A stretch of DNA of 64,000 nt from Acorus gramineus (lineage: Eukaryota > Streptophyta > Magnoliopsida > Acorales > Acoraceae): the NCBI GenBank assembly GCA_030737835.1, contig CM060853.1, positions 8,206,134 to 8,270,133 of the forward strand. Reading direction: 5' to 3'. Positions 13,982 to 26,300 of this stretch are shown piece after piece. The position numbers and the translations under genes were made by a program. Each line of letters opens with the position of its first letter. Position 1 is the first letter of the stretch. The notes beneath the pieces are model-generated. The model ran no database searches, had not been told where the DNA came from, and saw only the letters and a list, made by a program, of their open reading frames with translations.

Positions 13982-14153
13982 TTACATAGATCTTGTGGTT
14001 CGACAATACAGCGTCAGACTGAACTGTTCAAACAGCTCCTGGTTCTGCAGAAGCACATCAGAATCCAGGATGTTAGAATCTGATTCTTGAATCATAGTAA
14101 CAATTTTGTCCCAGTCAATTTTGAGATTTCGTGTCAATGTTACATGTTTAAGC
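13982..14153 (-). other. Exon-like segment ending in a stop, unassigned
   Basis: On the minus strand, an ATGACAG acceptor leads into about 57 open codons containing LKHVTLTRNLKIDWDKIV, QESDSNILDSDVLLQNQ and ELFEQFSLTLYC, then TAA. A strong donor-like CCT|GTAAGT lies just after the exonuclease stop codon at about 14312, so this could be a spliced 3' exon (untranslated in the annotated frame) or an alternative C-terminus. No family recognised. Confidence 0.35.
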
Positions 14154-14328
14154 CTGTCATGGTTATTTATGTCGCTTCAAATATTAAACAAACATGATGC
14201 CTAACATTTGAGGAATTTAATACATATCTATGAAATATATTAGGAAGTAAATCCACACATAAACCTAATGAAAGTTCCCAGAAAGTAAGTTTAAAAATGT
14301 TGTCTACTTACAGGCTGAACGATATATC

Positions 14329-17300
14329 TCAAGAGGATACATATCTCTGGTAGGTTAGACGCCCATCCAATGTTTTGAAGAAATTTGACAAAATGTCTGT
14401 GTCGTTACATGTTTCTCTCTCACATAACCAGTCCTCTTCAAGATGAACATCAACGTCCCTGTACAATAGGTATATGTATGTCATGGTCATCAATAAAAAG
14501 GATTGTAAACAAATAGATCTTTCTATACTCAAAACGTGGGAAAATACCTTCTTAGCCTAAGAACCTCGAAATATTTCCTCAACAGATCTGCATGCTTAAT
14601 AAGTGCATCCTGTGCATAGTGTTTCCCCACCGTTCTGATAGCACAAGCACTGAGCAAATTCTCTAATGAACCATGCTTTTTTAGGAGTTTCAGGGCCGTC
14701 TTGCGACCAAATCCAGGAGCCAGATGTTGAATTCCAGGAACACCGTCAGCCTCATCACCAACAAGACAGCCTAAAGAGTGAACATTTGGTCAAATATTTC
14801 CATAAGAAAAAAAAAGACAAGACAAAAAAGAACAACCGCAGCTATAATGACTTCCAATGTGTGTGCGAGCAAGTGATCGTGCGTGCGAACTCTCTTTTTA
14901 TTAAATCATTCATTATTCAAATGAGAACAAGCAAAAAAAAAAAAAATTTAAAGAACCTTGAGAACAAACAAATATTATCCTTATATTTTATCATTAGTTT
15001 GCTTATTAGTACAGTGTGGAACATTTATTAGATGATATTACAATAATCACTGGTTTTTGAGACATATCAGTTTGGAGCCCACTATATGTGATTTGATGCT
15101 CTTTTTGATAACTGTGGTGTGCACGCCCTGTGGAGAGAGTACTTATGGTTTCATACAAAGGGACAGCTTTTGAAACCTTAGTTTTTTAGCACTTGACATT
15201 TAGTTATCATTAGTAATCAACTGGAGGTGTGCTATTGAATGTTGTGCTCTATGACAATTCTAATAGTGCAAAGGTTGAGGTTTCAAAGGAAAACAAGAGG
15301 TACACTTAACAAGAGTTAATATGGCATGTTCTTGGCAACTTGTCAATCTAACACTTCACTGCAGAATCTTAAAATCTGATGACATGTATCACCAACTGCA
15401 AAATTCTAAAATTCAATTAATATCAAATCTACAATATACACAGTCCAGAATTCCTTAGAACTCTAAAAATAAGCACCAAAACTACCCAAGAACCTATGAT
15501 ATTTCAAATTCAGATTATAACCATCTAAGACTTTCCAATATTATTCTAACTCAAAACAGGACCATTAAAATAGCACGAAGCTCCTCTTCTGTAAGAGTTT
15601 AAATAATTCATTTTGGAGATTTACACCAATTTTGACTTTCTACAACCTCAACTCTGCATAACTCCACAAGATATTTTATTGGAAAAGTAATTTTATAAGA
15701 AAACTAAATGAAAGAGACTACCATACCACCTCATTAAGATATTCTAAGATCTAAAAAGATCAGCCATTAATTTAAGCTCCTAATCCATATGAATGATACA
15801 CAAAATTGGTGCCCCCAAATGGCAACATAGAAAGCCTCCACATACTGTGAGAATGTCATTATTGGGAAGCCCGGGAACTTGTTCAATACATGCTATCAAT
15901 TAGGCTCCTGGATTCATTGATTCAATGATTTTTCTCTGGTTCTTAAATGTTCTGTTTAGCCTTAGGAATGTCCTCTAGTTTTGGAGGTGCACCATGTCCC
16001 CCAAAAGGTTCACCAAGCCAGTTGATGATGTTTGGGTCAAGCAATCCTTGACCTGTATGAAATGGCTATGGTTTTTGTGTCTGGTTGCCAGTCCCAAATG
16101 AGTCTGATACATGCCTCCATGGAATCCTTACTTCTCAATTCACATCTTAATTTTTACACCCACAATAACTATCATGTTTTTTAATTGAAGAACCCAAATG
16201 AAGGCGAGTTACGAAAGGGGTCCAGTGGGTTGGTTGTTGTATGCCAAGTGAGCATTCTAATAGACCGTTCCATCTTATTATGGATTGTTTCAATAGATTG
16301 TTATTTTACTCTGGAAAAAAAATGGACAGGCTGATCAAATAGGCTGGAAATTGGTCAGCAGGTTTGGCCCATCAGTCTTTATGGGGTCAGCCTGCCATCA
16401 AGCCAGCTCGCATGTTAAAGAAGCTATCAGTCAGGCACTGACTTGTTGATATGCAAGAAAGACACAAACTTTGTCATAATACAATGACTTCAATGGATGT
16501 GGTTAGAATTACATTAAAAAAAATTAAAATAAGGATGACTTCAGAGGCAAACTCTGGCATAATGATTCTATATAAAGCTGCCACAGGTCATTAAGGAGCA
16601 TGCTCCTTCGAAGTTGATTTAAAGTTTACAATGATTAAGAAGCTAAATGAGATAGGAAACATATATACAAAATTATCAATAATGGCAGCATATAGTTTAC
16701 TTGCTTCTATGAGTAATGAAAGTTGACAGAACATCCTAAAAAGCACAATTTAAAAGGAATACAAAAAAAAAAAAATATTATAGAGGCACAAATATGAGGG
16801 CATGGAGCATATAAGTTCTGATGTCCACCACAAGACCATAACCCCCTTTTTATGTTCTCAAAATCAATTAAATAATAAAACTACATATAAGAAAAAAAAT
16901 GCAATATTCTTTGTTGATTTGCAGAATTGTTCTCATTCAAAAGGTTTGCAACATTACCGTCAATTATTCTATTATAGCAACGTTTAAAGCTCAGCCAGTG
17001 CAGCGCGTAGTGAATAGAAATCATGATTCGACATTCTCAAAGTCATAAAACATGGTAACACTAGCAATATTATTACGAACAGAAACAATAAACACAAAGA
17101 TACATATACTCACGAAGACTTAAATCAGAGCTCGGGTCACAATTGTACTGAGCTATATAATGCTTCAATGTGTAAAAGGACCAGCGTCCAAACTCTGGCA
17201 TGGGCATTACTATTTGGACATCCGTTGAAATCAATTGTTTGAAATCTTTGTCAGGCGAACCAATAACAACACGAAACCCTTTTTGCAAAACTTGATCTAC

Positions 17301-20300
17301 AAGTGTAGCTATCACATCATCTGCTTCATAATTGTCAACCTTAACAACCTGCAGTCATATAGTTTTAGCGCTGGTCCTGTGGAAAATTGGACACACTAAG
17401 AAAGTGCATATGTTTATCAAGTTCATACTTGAAACATGACTAATTTATATGCTTAAAGAATTATAATAATAAAAATTGCTAATGAGGAGATTCTGAAAAG
17501 CGTTTTCCATAATGCTTTATGCTAACCAATGTAATGAAGACCAATAAAAATATAAGTTCATCCTTAATATGGATTAATTATATTTTGGATGAATTAAAAC
17601 TAATCAAAACCATTCAATAGACTAAAATTTACTTTTTCAGACATTAATTTTGATAATTTAATCAAGGGCTGCACATGAAACTAACTTTTTGGCTGCAATG
17701 TGCAAAGCCAAAACCGCATTCAGTAATATAGCAACATTTACAAATACTGCCCTCTGTGCTCTGCTTCAGAATGAACAATTGTTCTTTTCGAACTAATATA
17801 TATCCCAACCTTCTTCCATGAGTTCAAGGCTAGCTTTCAAATCCTTCTCTGCTATTTCACACTAGGTTTTTTGAAGAAAGTATAAGAGCAATCTTATTAT
17901 TAAAAGATACCCCAAACCAAAGGAGGCGAGAGATTTCTGTACAATGACAAATGAAAGAAGCTAAAGCAAGGAAAGTAGATATGTAATTAGTTGGACCAGG
18001 AGTCCCCGTCACGTAAGAGACCAATTGTTACCCCCCAAACTAATGGTTGCCCATCCCATAAGAGACCGATTTACACTAGTCAATATTTTAACTTCTACAA
18101 ATCCATGTGTTACATGGATTTCCTCCTCATTTGAATGAGAACTCAAAAAGGCTTGCAATTACTAGTGACATTTTTTAAATAGATCACAAAATTTTGATGA
18201 TCATTAATCCATTCAGCCATAATAAAAATGAATTAGTTCATTCCTTGTTTTATGGAAATTAGTTCACTCCTTTTTAATTAAAATAAAAGAAAATCGTTGA
18301 GCCTTTTACATCTCTCTATGAAACTAACATTGCACTTTACCAAATGAAGAAAATAACCAAAATTCAACTAGAGTCTAGTGACAAAATGCAGTTCAGCTGG
18401 ATTAAAGGAAAAATATTCAATAAATGTAGTTCAGTTCAATCTCTATTCAAGAAGAAGCACAGCCAAGAGAATTAAAGATATGAAGACATACTGGCACATT
18501 GCATTTCCTTAGGACATCTATGATCTGTAACTCAGCAATCTGTGGACTTCCACCACCAAGGCCCCTTGAAAATGTTTTGGAAGGAGGCACCAGTATTTTT
18601 CTCCTGTGTGCTTTATATGAAGGCAATAACTGTCTTCGGAATTCATTTGCCTTATCTCCATCAAGAACCTGAGAATTTTCAATTCAATAGAAGCGAAAAA
18701 AATATGAGAAAAAAATTTCACAACTGCAAATGAATATTCTCTGCAGGCTTGATCACTTCACCAAAAGCCTGCTTCTTTAACACATAAATAAATTTTTTTT
18801 TTGGCATAAAGACTAACAAACCAGTCTTAACCAAACCATTTTGGATAATTTTCTTTTAATAAAGGAAACTATCATCCCAAAGTAGTTGCATTCCCGTTAA
18901 GAAAAAATGACAGTCGTGAAATCAATGCAATATCTAATCCACCAAATTCATCACTTAGAGAAGCCACACTCCACCAATATACTTCAAAGTAAATATTATA
19001 TGTTTTCTCAAAATCGAGCTTACAAATCAACTCATTCCTTTTGTCCTTCTTATTCCCATAGTCACAAATTCGGGATTCGGCAATAATTCGATAGGGGTTC
19101 AGTTCGGCTCTGTTCGGATTGTTTGGGGAAGGATTCATAAAAAAATACGGAAAAATTCAGGGATCTAAAAACAGTCCATGTTGTATCTACAAAACATGAT
19201 ATACAGGCATATCAACCAAAGTAGAACATCTACTAAACTTAAGTACACGACATGTTAGAAAGGTTCATAAACAAAAGCAACCAAACTTAAGTTGACTATT
19301 ACACATTAAAGCCAAAAAACAAACATAATTAAAGTTGAAAGATGATCATATAGACTCAGAAAATGTTACTCTTAATTTCCTGAATTGAAAAAAGGTAAAG
19401 TGAAAAAAAGTTGTGAGAACCATGACCAATTCATCATATCCAAGTCTAACAAAAACACACATCCATATGGCAAATACAAAATATTATCAAGTTTTAAATT
19501 CTTCGTAAATCCTAGACTCCAATTCCACTCCAAGTTATCCTTCTTCTTCTCTTTCATGTTCACCATCAACATCTAGCAATGCATCTTCTTCAACTTCATT
19601 GAATGCGGTAATATGGTCCAAATAAATTGATTTCACCACTGAATCTGAATTCTTTAAAAGAAACTTTTGTAAATGAATTTACAAATCTTATGGATCTTCT
19701 ACAAGGTGTGGAGTTAAAACAGGAAGATGAGGATGTGGTAAAATGGAAATTGGCACCTCTTCTTGGGTTCTCGGTGAAAACCCTTTATCGGAAGATCAAC
19801 AAAGTATCTTCTCCAATCCTGACTGCTAACAACCATATCCTTATTTGGAGTTCTCTAGCGCCTCTGAAAATCAGAGCTTTTATGTGGCTTCTCTCCATAA
19901 ATAAAGTGCTAACCAAGGTTAATAGGGCAAAATGGGTTCCCAACAGTGATACTTCATGTGTGCTATGTGGTGGTGCCGAGGAGGATAGGGAACATTTGTT
20001 CTTTACATGTCCATTCGTCTTATCGATTTGGGGATTGGTTGGGAAAGCGATTGGTTCGTCATGTAATTTCCTTAATATTGATGAAATGTGGGAGTTATTC
20101 CGTCATAGAAAGAAAAAAGGGGACCGTAGCAATATGGCTAAATTTCAGTTATTCATTCCTCATGCGGTTTGTTGGAGTATTTGGTTGATGCGAAATGAGT
20201 GTCTATTTCAAAGGAAGAGGGTGTACGTGGAAAACACTTGGGCGCATATTTCATTCTTGCTCATGGATTGGGTGAAGATGATCCTACAAGAAGATAATCC

Positions 20301-23300
20301 TACCACAGTTATGGGTCCATTTTGGTTCACAAGGAAGTGATTCAATTTATCTTCTCATTACTACGATTTGGGATTTCCTCAAATCGCACAATTTGTAACT
20401 ATTTGGAGATCCCTTGTCTCCTTTGTTCGGGGGCTTTTAATTAATAAAAGTTCCTATCCTTATTCAAAAAAAAAAACTTTTGTAAATGAAGGCTCACCCT
20501 CACATACACTAGAACATTTCAGAGTTTGTGGTTCCAATCTATTTCTTTTTTTGGTGTGTGCTGTATCAAATGCACTCCAATTCCTCTTGCAAGCTGAAGC
20601 AATGCATGGATGAGAGATACGGAATATTAGAAACTTGAATTAGCAAATAACTAAATATAAAATTTGATGTTAATTGAAATAAAACTTACTTCGATATTTG
20701 ACACAGAGAGTCATTTTTGCAAATGATGAGAATATATTGGAATCCATATCCATGTAATCCACTAGTTAACTGCTGAATGTTTCCTTTCCACAAAATGACA
20801 CCCGGCGCAAACATTTTTAGAAGAACCCAAAAAAAGGAGACGGGAAATCTCCATACAAATTAAATAAAAAAAAGGGAAAATACAAGAAATTATAAGGGAG
20901 CCAAGAATGTATTATCCCCTTCCCCAAACGTCACCCAAAATAGAGCCCGGCGAAGGCTACTCTAAAATGAATTTGACCCAATCCAATAGCATTGAAGAAA
21001 TCCCCATCCAAGCGTTTTCCCAATATACTCTTTTGTGCATGAAGATTTCTTCGTTACGTGCTAGCCCAATATTACATCATGTTTCACCAATTTATCATAA
21101 TGCAAATGTGGATTTAGGAGAGTGGCAATTACATGCATAGGATGGTGCAAAAGGATCCATCTTCTATCAAAGATAGTCCAATAGGGTTCATACTTAGCTA
21201 TCTCTCCACTGAAATATTTGGATATTGCTTCCTTTGCACGGTCCATGGCTTAAAAAATATATCCAAAAGTACCTCCCTTAAAATCTACCATTCTCAACAC
21301 TTTTATTAGAGGTTCCATGATATCTATAACTTCTCTTCCATCCTCCCAAAACAAATTATCTAGTATTAGTTGGGTGACTTCTCTTCCCTCTGTCATCCTT
21401 GCTTGTGATAAAGACCTCCATTTGTTTGAAGCAACCATGAATCTAGGTTACTCTAGTTTAATTATAGATTCCAACATAATAAAATTGGTTGCAAAACGAG
21501 TAGCCCACAGGTCTCTTGATTTCTCTCCCCTTTGTATGACTTCTCATACAATTGAAAACATGTGTGAACCTGTATATAACTTTTTTTTATTTCTCTAGCT
21601 TTCCTCACTGTCTCCCTTACTTTCTCAATTTCTTTATCAGTGTCTTCAAATAACAAGTCAATGCAATAAGCTGCACAATTTAACTTGAACACATGTGGCA
21701 TTCTATCTTCTAGAAGAGCCCACGCCACATTGTAACTTGAAGCATTATCTGTGATAATTTGCACCACATTTTCTCTACCTACATACTCATCAGTCCCCCT
21801 TCTAACAAAATCGGCAATAAACCTTCTATCCTTCACTTTCCTTATGTAGATTCAGAGCATAAGAAGACAGTGCCTTTAGATGATGATGCTAACAAGTTGA
21901 GGTGATTCGTGCTCCTCATATCTCCTCATCCATCGGACATGATCGTGCAACCCGTTTCTGTTCAAGATTCTTTTATTTCCTTAACATAATAGGCTAATTT
22001 CTCCTTAAGTGTATGCAATAGTGATGTCCTTATTGTCTCACTACTAGGAGGAACATAACCTAGTCCATGTTCTGCAACTTCTTTCGTGGCTCCAATAAAT
22101 TTTGGAGTCCTTGCTACATTGAATGCAATGTTGTTAGTACCGAAGTGTTTTACAATGGCAAAGTCAACATTTGTTTTTTTGGTCCTTCGTAGCTGAGAAT
22201 ACAAAGTGATCAGGTGTACTCTTCTTTCTCCATCAGTACCACCACTACCACTGCCACCTTGCTCTACAAACGTTGAATCAACTGAAGAAAGTTGATTCCC
22301 AACCCCAAACCTTGTAGATGATGCTGCTCTTTATGTTTCAAGGATATTTTTCTTTTTTTTTTCCAATCTCTACACATAAATCTCTAACTTGATTCGGAAA
22401 TGTTAAGTGCGGCATCATCTATAGGGTCTGGGGTTAAGACTCAACTTTCTTCAGTTGATTCAACGTTTGTAGAGCAAGGTGGCAGTGGTAGTGGTGGTAC
22501 TGATGGAGAAAGAAGAGTACACCAGACCACTCTATATTCTCTGCTACAAAAGACCGAAAAAGCAAATGTTGATTTGGCCATTGCAAAGCACTTTGTTACT
22601 AACAACATTGCATTCAACGTAGCAAGGACCCCGGAATTTATTGAAACCATCAAAGAAGTTGCAGAACATGGACCAGGTTATGCTCCTCTAGTAGTGAGAC
22701 AATAAGGACATCATTATTGTGTACACTTAAGGAGAAAGCAGTCAATTACGTGAAGGAAATAAATGAATCTTGAACAAAAACGGGTTAAGCAGTCATGTCC
22801 GATGGATGAAGAGATATGAGCAGGAATCACCTCAACCTGTTAGCATCATCATCTGAAGGCATTGTCTTCATAAGAGAGTGAAAGATGGAAGGCTTCTTGC
22901 CGATTTTATTACGAGGGGATTGATGAGCATGTAGGAAGAGAAAATGTGGTGCAGATTATCACTGATAATGCTTCAAATTACAATGTGACGGGGGCTCTTA
23001 TGGAAGATAGAATGCCACATGTGTTCAAGTTAAATTGTGTAGCTTATTGCATTGACTTGTTATTTGAAGACACTGATAAAGAAATTGAGAAAGTAAGGGA
23101 GAGAGTGAGGACGGCTAGAGAAACAAAAGAATTATATACAGGTTCACAAATGTTTTGACTTGTATGACAAGTCATACAAAGGGGAGAGAAATCAAGAGAC
23201 CTGTGGTCACTCATTTTGCAATCAATTATATTATGTTGGAATCTATAATTAAACTAGAGCAACCTCTAAGATCATGGTTGCTTCAAATGAATAGAGGTCT

Positions 23301-26300
23301 TTATCACAAACAAGGACGATAATACAAGATAATTTGTTTTGGGAAGGAAAGTCACCCAACTAATACAAGATAATTTGTTTTGGGAGGATGGAAGAGAGGT
23401 TATAAAGGTCCTGGAACCTCTAATAAAAGTGTTGAGAATGATAGATTCTGAGGGAGGTACTTTTGGATATATTTTTTAAATCATGGAGCGTGCAAAGGAA
23501 GCAATATCCAAATATTTCACTGGAAAGATAGGTAAGTATGAACCCTATTGGACTATTCTTGATAGAAGATGGGTCCTTTTGCACCATCCTATGCATGCAA
23601 TTGTCGCTCTCCTAAATCAGCATTTGTATTATGACAAATTGGTGAAACATGATGAAGAGACAGATAAGGGGATTGTTGAAGTTCTTCTAAAAATATTTGC
23701 GCCGAATGACATTCATGGAAAAGAAACATTCAGCAATCAACTAGTGGATTACATGGATATGGATTCCAATATATCTCATCATTTGCAAAAATGAAGCCAT
23801 TTTATTTGAAGCCATTTTATTTGGACCATATTAACAACAAAATGACTATCCGTGTCAAACATCCAAGTAAGCTTTAGTTCAATTAACAACAAAAGTTTAT
23901 ATTTAGTTATTTGCTAATCCAAGTTTCTAATATTCCATATGTTATGTGAACTTTTGAAGGTTTATGGTGGAAGGTAGTTGTTGCTTCTGATAAGTATGGA
24001 GAACTTAGAAGAGTTGCTATGAGGCTTCTCTCTCAACCATGTAGTGTTTCACCTTGCAAGAGGAATTGGAGTGCATTTGATACAGCACACACCAAAAAAA
24101 GAAATAGATTGGAACCACAAACTCTGAATGATCTTGTGTATGTGAGGGTGAACCTTCACTTACAAAAGTTTCTTTTCAAGAATTCAGATTCAGTGGTGAA
24201 GCCATTTTATTTGGACCATATTACTGCATTCAATGAAGTTGAAGAAGATGCATTGCTTGATGTTGATGGTGAACATGAAAGAGAAGAAGAAAGAGAACTT
24301 GGAGTGGAATTGGAGTCTCTTGTCTATGAAGAAATTAAAACTTGATAATATTTTGTAATTGCCATATGGACACGTTTTTTTTGTTATACTTGGATATGGT
24401 GAATTGGTCATGGTTCTCACAACTTTTTTTCACTTTACCTTTCTTAGGAGGAACATATTCTGATGTATTTCAGTGTCTATATGATCATTTTCCATTTTTT
24501 TTTTTTTTTTGCTTTAATGTGTAATAGTCAACTTAACTTTGGTACTTATGTTTAGTAGATGTTCTACTTTGGTTGTGCAGGATATACCTTATGCTTGTAT
24601 ATCAGATTCTGTGGATACATGGATTGTTTTTAGATCCCTGAATTTCTTCAAATTTTTTTCCAAATCCTTCCATGAATAATCCGAACCAAACCAAACTCCT
24701 ACCAAATTATTGTCGAATCCTGAATTTGTAACTATGGGTGAGGCTCCAAGAGCTTGAGAGGGAGAGTCGGGAACTGCCGGAGATGGAGAGGGAGGGTCTT
24801 TACTTCGTCAACCGCTCAATCGAACTACCAGAGATGGAGCCATGGAGGGAGAGAGAGGAACCATTCAGGGGTTAGGGCAGAGACCCATTCATGGGTTTTT
24901 TTTTTTCTAATATACTTGTCATTCCCGAAAATGCCCTTGAATTTTCTGAATGATACCCGATCCGTCTCAAATTCACCGAACAATAACTTCGCCAATTTGT
25001 TCGGCAAAGGCTCCATTCGCCAGATTTGGCTGAATATGTGCTTATCATTCGGCTTATTTGTGACTATTGTTATACCCACCACACACTCGCGAGCCACCAA
25101 GAAACCATCCAAAAGCAATTGACTGCCTGTGGATAATCCTTCCTCTACCCAAATACCTCTCTAAGGTAGCCATTGGAAACATGTTTGAAAAACAGTTTTT
25201 CACTTAAAGTCGCTTTTGAAATTAGACGAATCATGCATTTATAGAATTCATGAAAAGCTAATTTTTCAATGTTTATAATTAAGGTAGAGTTTGAAAATGA
25301 GTTTGAACAACTTTTAGAGATTCAGCTCACGCAAGTATCATATTTAAACCAAACTCATTTTTGCACGCCCTCAATGATCCCAAGCTTTTGAAGAAATCTT
25401 TTTAACTTTTCAGGAATCTAACTAAAGTATGCTTCCTAAAAGCCTAAAAGCTACATTCAAAAGTTGCTTTGAGTGAAAAATTGTTTTCCAAACTCATTTC
25501 CAAATGTAACCTAAAGCTACTTTGTAGCTTCCTTAATACGGCTATGACCATTTGGACTGTTTCGTAAAAAGCATGATCATCCAAACAAATTTCCAAATGC
25601 CACCTAAAAGTTGATTATCGAGAACTTTGGAGATGATTTTATAAGCAACATTGAGGAGACCATTCGAATGATAATCCCCAGTTTCCTCCACGTCGACCTT
25701 CCTTGAGATCAAACTAAGGCACCGTTTGGTTGCACGTTTGGGGCAGCTTTTGCTTTTTGAAAAGCTGAAAAGTTAAAATCGTATAGCCAAACGGGGCAGC
25801 TTTATTCAGAATCGGAAGCTGGATTCCTTTTAATTTTTCCTTCAAAATCCGTGTTTTGAAAAGCTCAAAAACAACGTTTTTTGGTCGGAATCGATTTTTT
25901 GAATTGAAAAGCAACTTTCTCTGCCAAACATCAACTGCTTTCAAATATTGATTCATGAATTAAAAAAAAACATCCCAATAAAAATCAAGGTCTAAAATCA
26001 TATTAAAAAGCAGCTTTATTCCAAAAGCTACTTTTCAATATGTGTTTCCAAACGGACCTTAAGGCATGCACACCCATGTCTTCTTTCCAGAACTACATTA
26101 TATGATTGGGCGTTGTTAAACACATTCCTTTTTACATCCCCGAATGCAGTCTCATATACCTTGTTAACCCATCCAATGAAGTATATAGCTTATTAATTTT
26201 TAATATTACATTTGAATCCATTTAATTCGAAACAGAGTGTATACATTTTTCATCAAAACATATAGCATTGTCTAACTGACTGCATATGGGGTAATCCCTA

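Larger units (their letters stand above)
19057..22340 (-). pseudogene. hAT transposase relic, left arm
   Basis: Fragments, in transposase order: NVDFAIVKHFGTNNIAFNVA (near 22160), FIADFVRRG then VQIITDNASSYNVAWALL (21820-21720, DUF659-type), ILDNLFWEDGREVIDIMEPL (21360), and EPYWTIFDRRWILLHHPMH (21200). The N-terminal BED zinc finger is missing. In-frame TGA codons stand at 21962-21964 and 21926-21928 where Trp would be expected. Two LINE fragments interrupt the C-terminal part. The 3' terminus is CATAGTCACAAATTCGG at 19057. Confidence 0.8.
19057..25069. mobile_element. Composite hAT complex in exonuclease intron 1
   Basis: The outer ends are inverted: CATAGTCACAAAT at 19057 reading right, and CAATAGTCACAAAT reading left from 25069. 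The flanks TTATTCC (19050-19056) and TTATACCC (25070-25077) look like a decayed 8-bp target duplication. Inside lie two hAT transposase relics in head-to-head orientation (left arm minus, right arm plus), plus a 5'-terminal fragment at 24737-25069. The arms are highly similar over at least 2.3 kb, so the region is a long imperfect palindrome. All coding frames are broken. Confidence 0.75.
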
